Assembly (NCBI GenBank): GCA_949299185.1
Contig: CASFZR010000019.1
Location: 1-39,662, forward strand
From: an uncultured Spirochaetales bacterium
GTDB taxonomy: Bacteria; Spirochaetota; Spirochaetia; Sphaerochaetales; Sphaerochaetaceae
Direction of reading: 5' to 3'
Length of the DNA: 39,662 nt
Part shown: piece after piece, positions 39,303 through 39,662 of the stretch
Layout: every line of letters begins with the position of its first letter
How positions within the stretch are numbered: the first letter of the stretch is position 1
The notes under the pieces: generated by a model
Databases searched by the model: none
What the model saw: only the letters and a program-made list of their open reading frames with translations
Told to the model about the DNA's origin: nothing
Program-made: the position numbers and the translations under genes

Positions 39303-39662
39303 ATGAGAGAGATCGCCACCGACACTCCCGATTTCGAATACCTGATAGAGAACGACCTCGTATATGTCGACAAGACAGAGTACATCCATAGGCTCGTCAG
39401 CTCCGGGCGTAGGTTCTTCTTCCTCTCGCGCCCAAGGCGCTACGGCAAGTCGCTCTTCTGCTCGACGCTCCACGCGCTCTTCGACGGGAGGAGGGATCTC
39501 TTCGAGGGGCTATACATAGCGGAGAGGACGGACTACTCATTCGAGAGATATCCTGTCCTCCATTTCGACTTCAGCCCGCTGGATATGACGGACATGGAGT
39601 CGTTCCTCTCCTGCTTCCGCCTCGCGCTGAGGCGCCAGGCGAGGGAGCATGGCGTCACGATA
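39303..39662 (+). CDS. AAA-ATPase-like/PD-(D/E)XK family protein, partial
   Basis: Only the first 120 codons are inside the window; the frame is open at the right edge. The start MREIATDTPDFEYLIENDLVYVDKTEYIHRL and the Walker A region FFFLSRPRRYGKSLFCSTLHALFDGRRDLFEGL are the hallmarks of the AAA-ATPase-like family. It usually has a C-terminal PD-(D/E)XK nuclease-like domain and occurs in many copies in spirochaetes and Bacteroidetes. The function is not established. The ATG follows an extended -10 box by 9 bases. Confidence 0.88.
   Translation, partial: MREIATDTPDFEYLIENDLVYVDKTEYIHRLVSSGRRFFFLSRPRRYGKSLFCSTLHALFDGRRDLFEGLYIAERTDYSFERYPVLHFDFSPLDMTDMESFLSCFRLALRRQAREHGVTI

Overview
The window looks like chromosomal DNA from a moderately GC-rich member of the Spirochaetota, perhaps a Sphaerochaeta- or Treponema-like lineage. 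This placement is an inference. It rests on the long 442-residue phosphofructokinase, the AAA-ATPase-like orphan at the right edge, the divergent molybdenum-hydroxylase-like gene trio, and the general gene mix. No rRNA, tRNA, insertion sequence, prophage or CRISPR array was seen. AGG and ATA codons are used heavily throughout.

Layout. 1-893: antitoxin fragment and ankyrin protein. 1054-3191: adenosine deaminase converging on a rhomboid protease, then a 437-base gap holding two tandem small-RNA genes behind sigma-54-type promoters. 3221-10638: rlmE, a MscS channel, htpG, a ROK regulator, a Pro/Glu-rich lipoprotein, an HPt protein overlapping a chagasin-like lipoprotein, and an AAA/DUF4143-type ATPase. 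10751-15125: arginine operon argC-argJ-argB-argD on the minus strand. 15178-18261: acyltransferase-like gene, metY and metA on the minus strand. 18382-29469: two MATE exporters, an esterase, vsr, a mutT-SNF2-SWIM operon, a Gfo/Idh/MocA dehydrogenase and an orphan lipoprotein. 29494-35863: minus-strand operon ligA - aminotransferase - ModE-like regulator - phosphofructokinase - hypothetical protein, ending in a possible 3'-end small RNA. 35893-39218: three-gene molybdenum-hydroxylase-like operon. 39303 to the end: partial AAA-ATPase-like gene.

Two observations stand out and may be linked. First, most first genes of transcription units have no Shine-Dalgarno (SD) sequence. Instead a sigma-70-type -10 hexamer ends exactly 6 bases before the ATG (add, rhomboid, rlmE, ROK, AAA/DUF4143, metY, esterase, vsr, mutT, ligA, Mo-hydroxylase large subunit) or 7-10 bases before it (several others). 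These mRNAs should be leaderless or nearly so. Genes inside operons and genes with long leaders carry normal GGAGG-type SD sequences. Second, the tandem sigma-54 RNAs share a 5' module with the sequence ACCTCCTTT, which copies the anti-SD tail of 16S rRNA. The same 10-mer occurs twice in the terminator region after the ligA-pfk operon. I propose that these are anti-SD small RNAs that could repress SD-led messages and spare leaderless ones. This is a hypothesis from sequence only.
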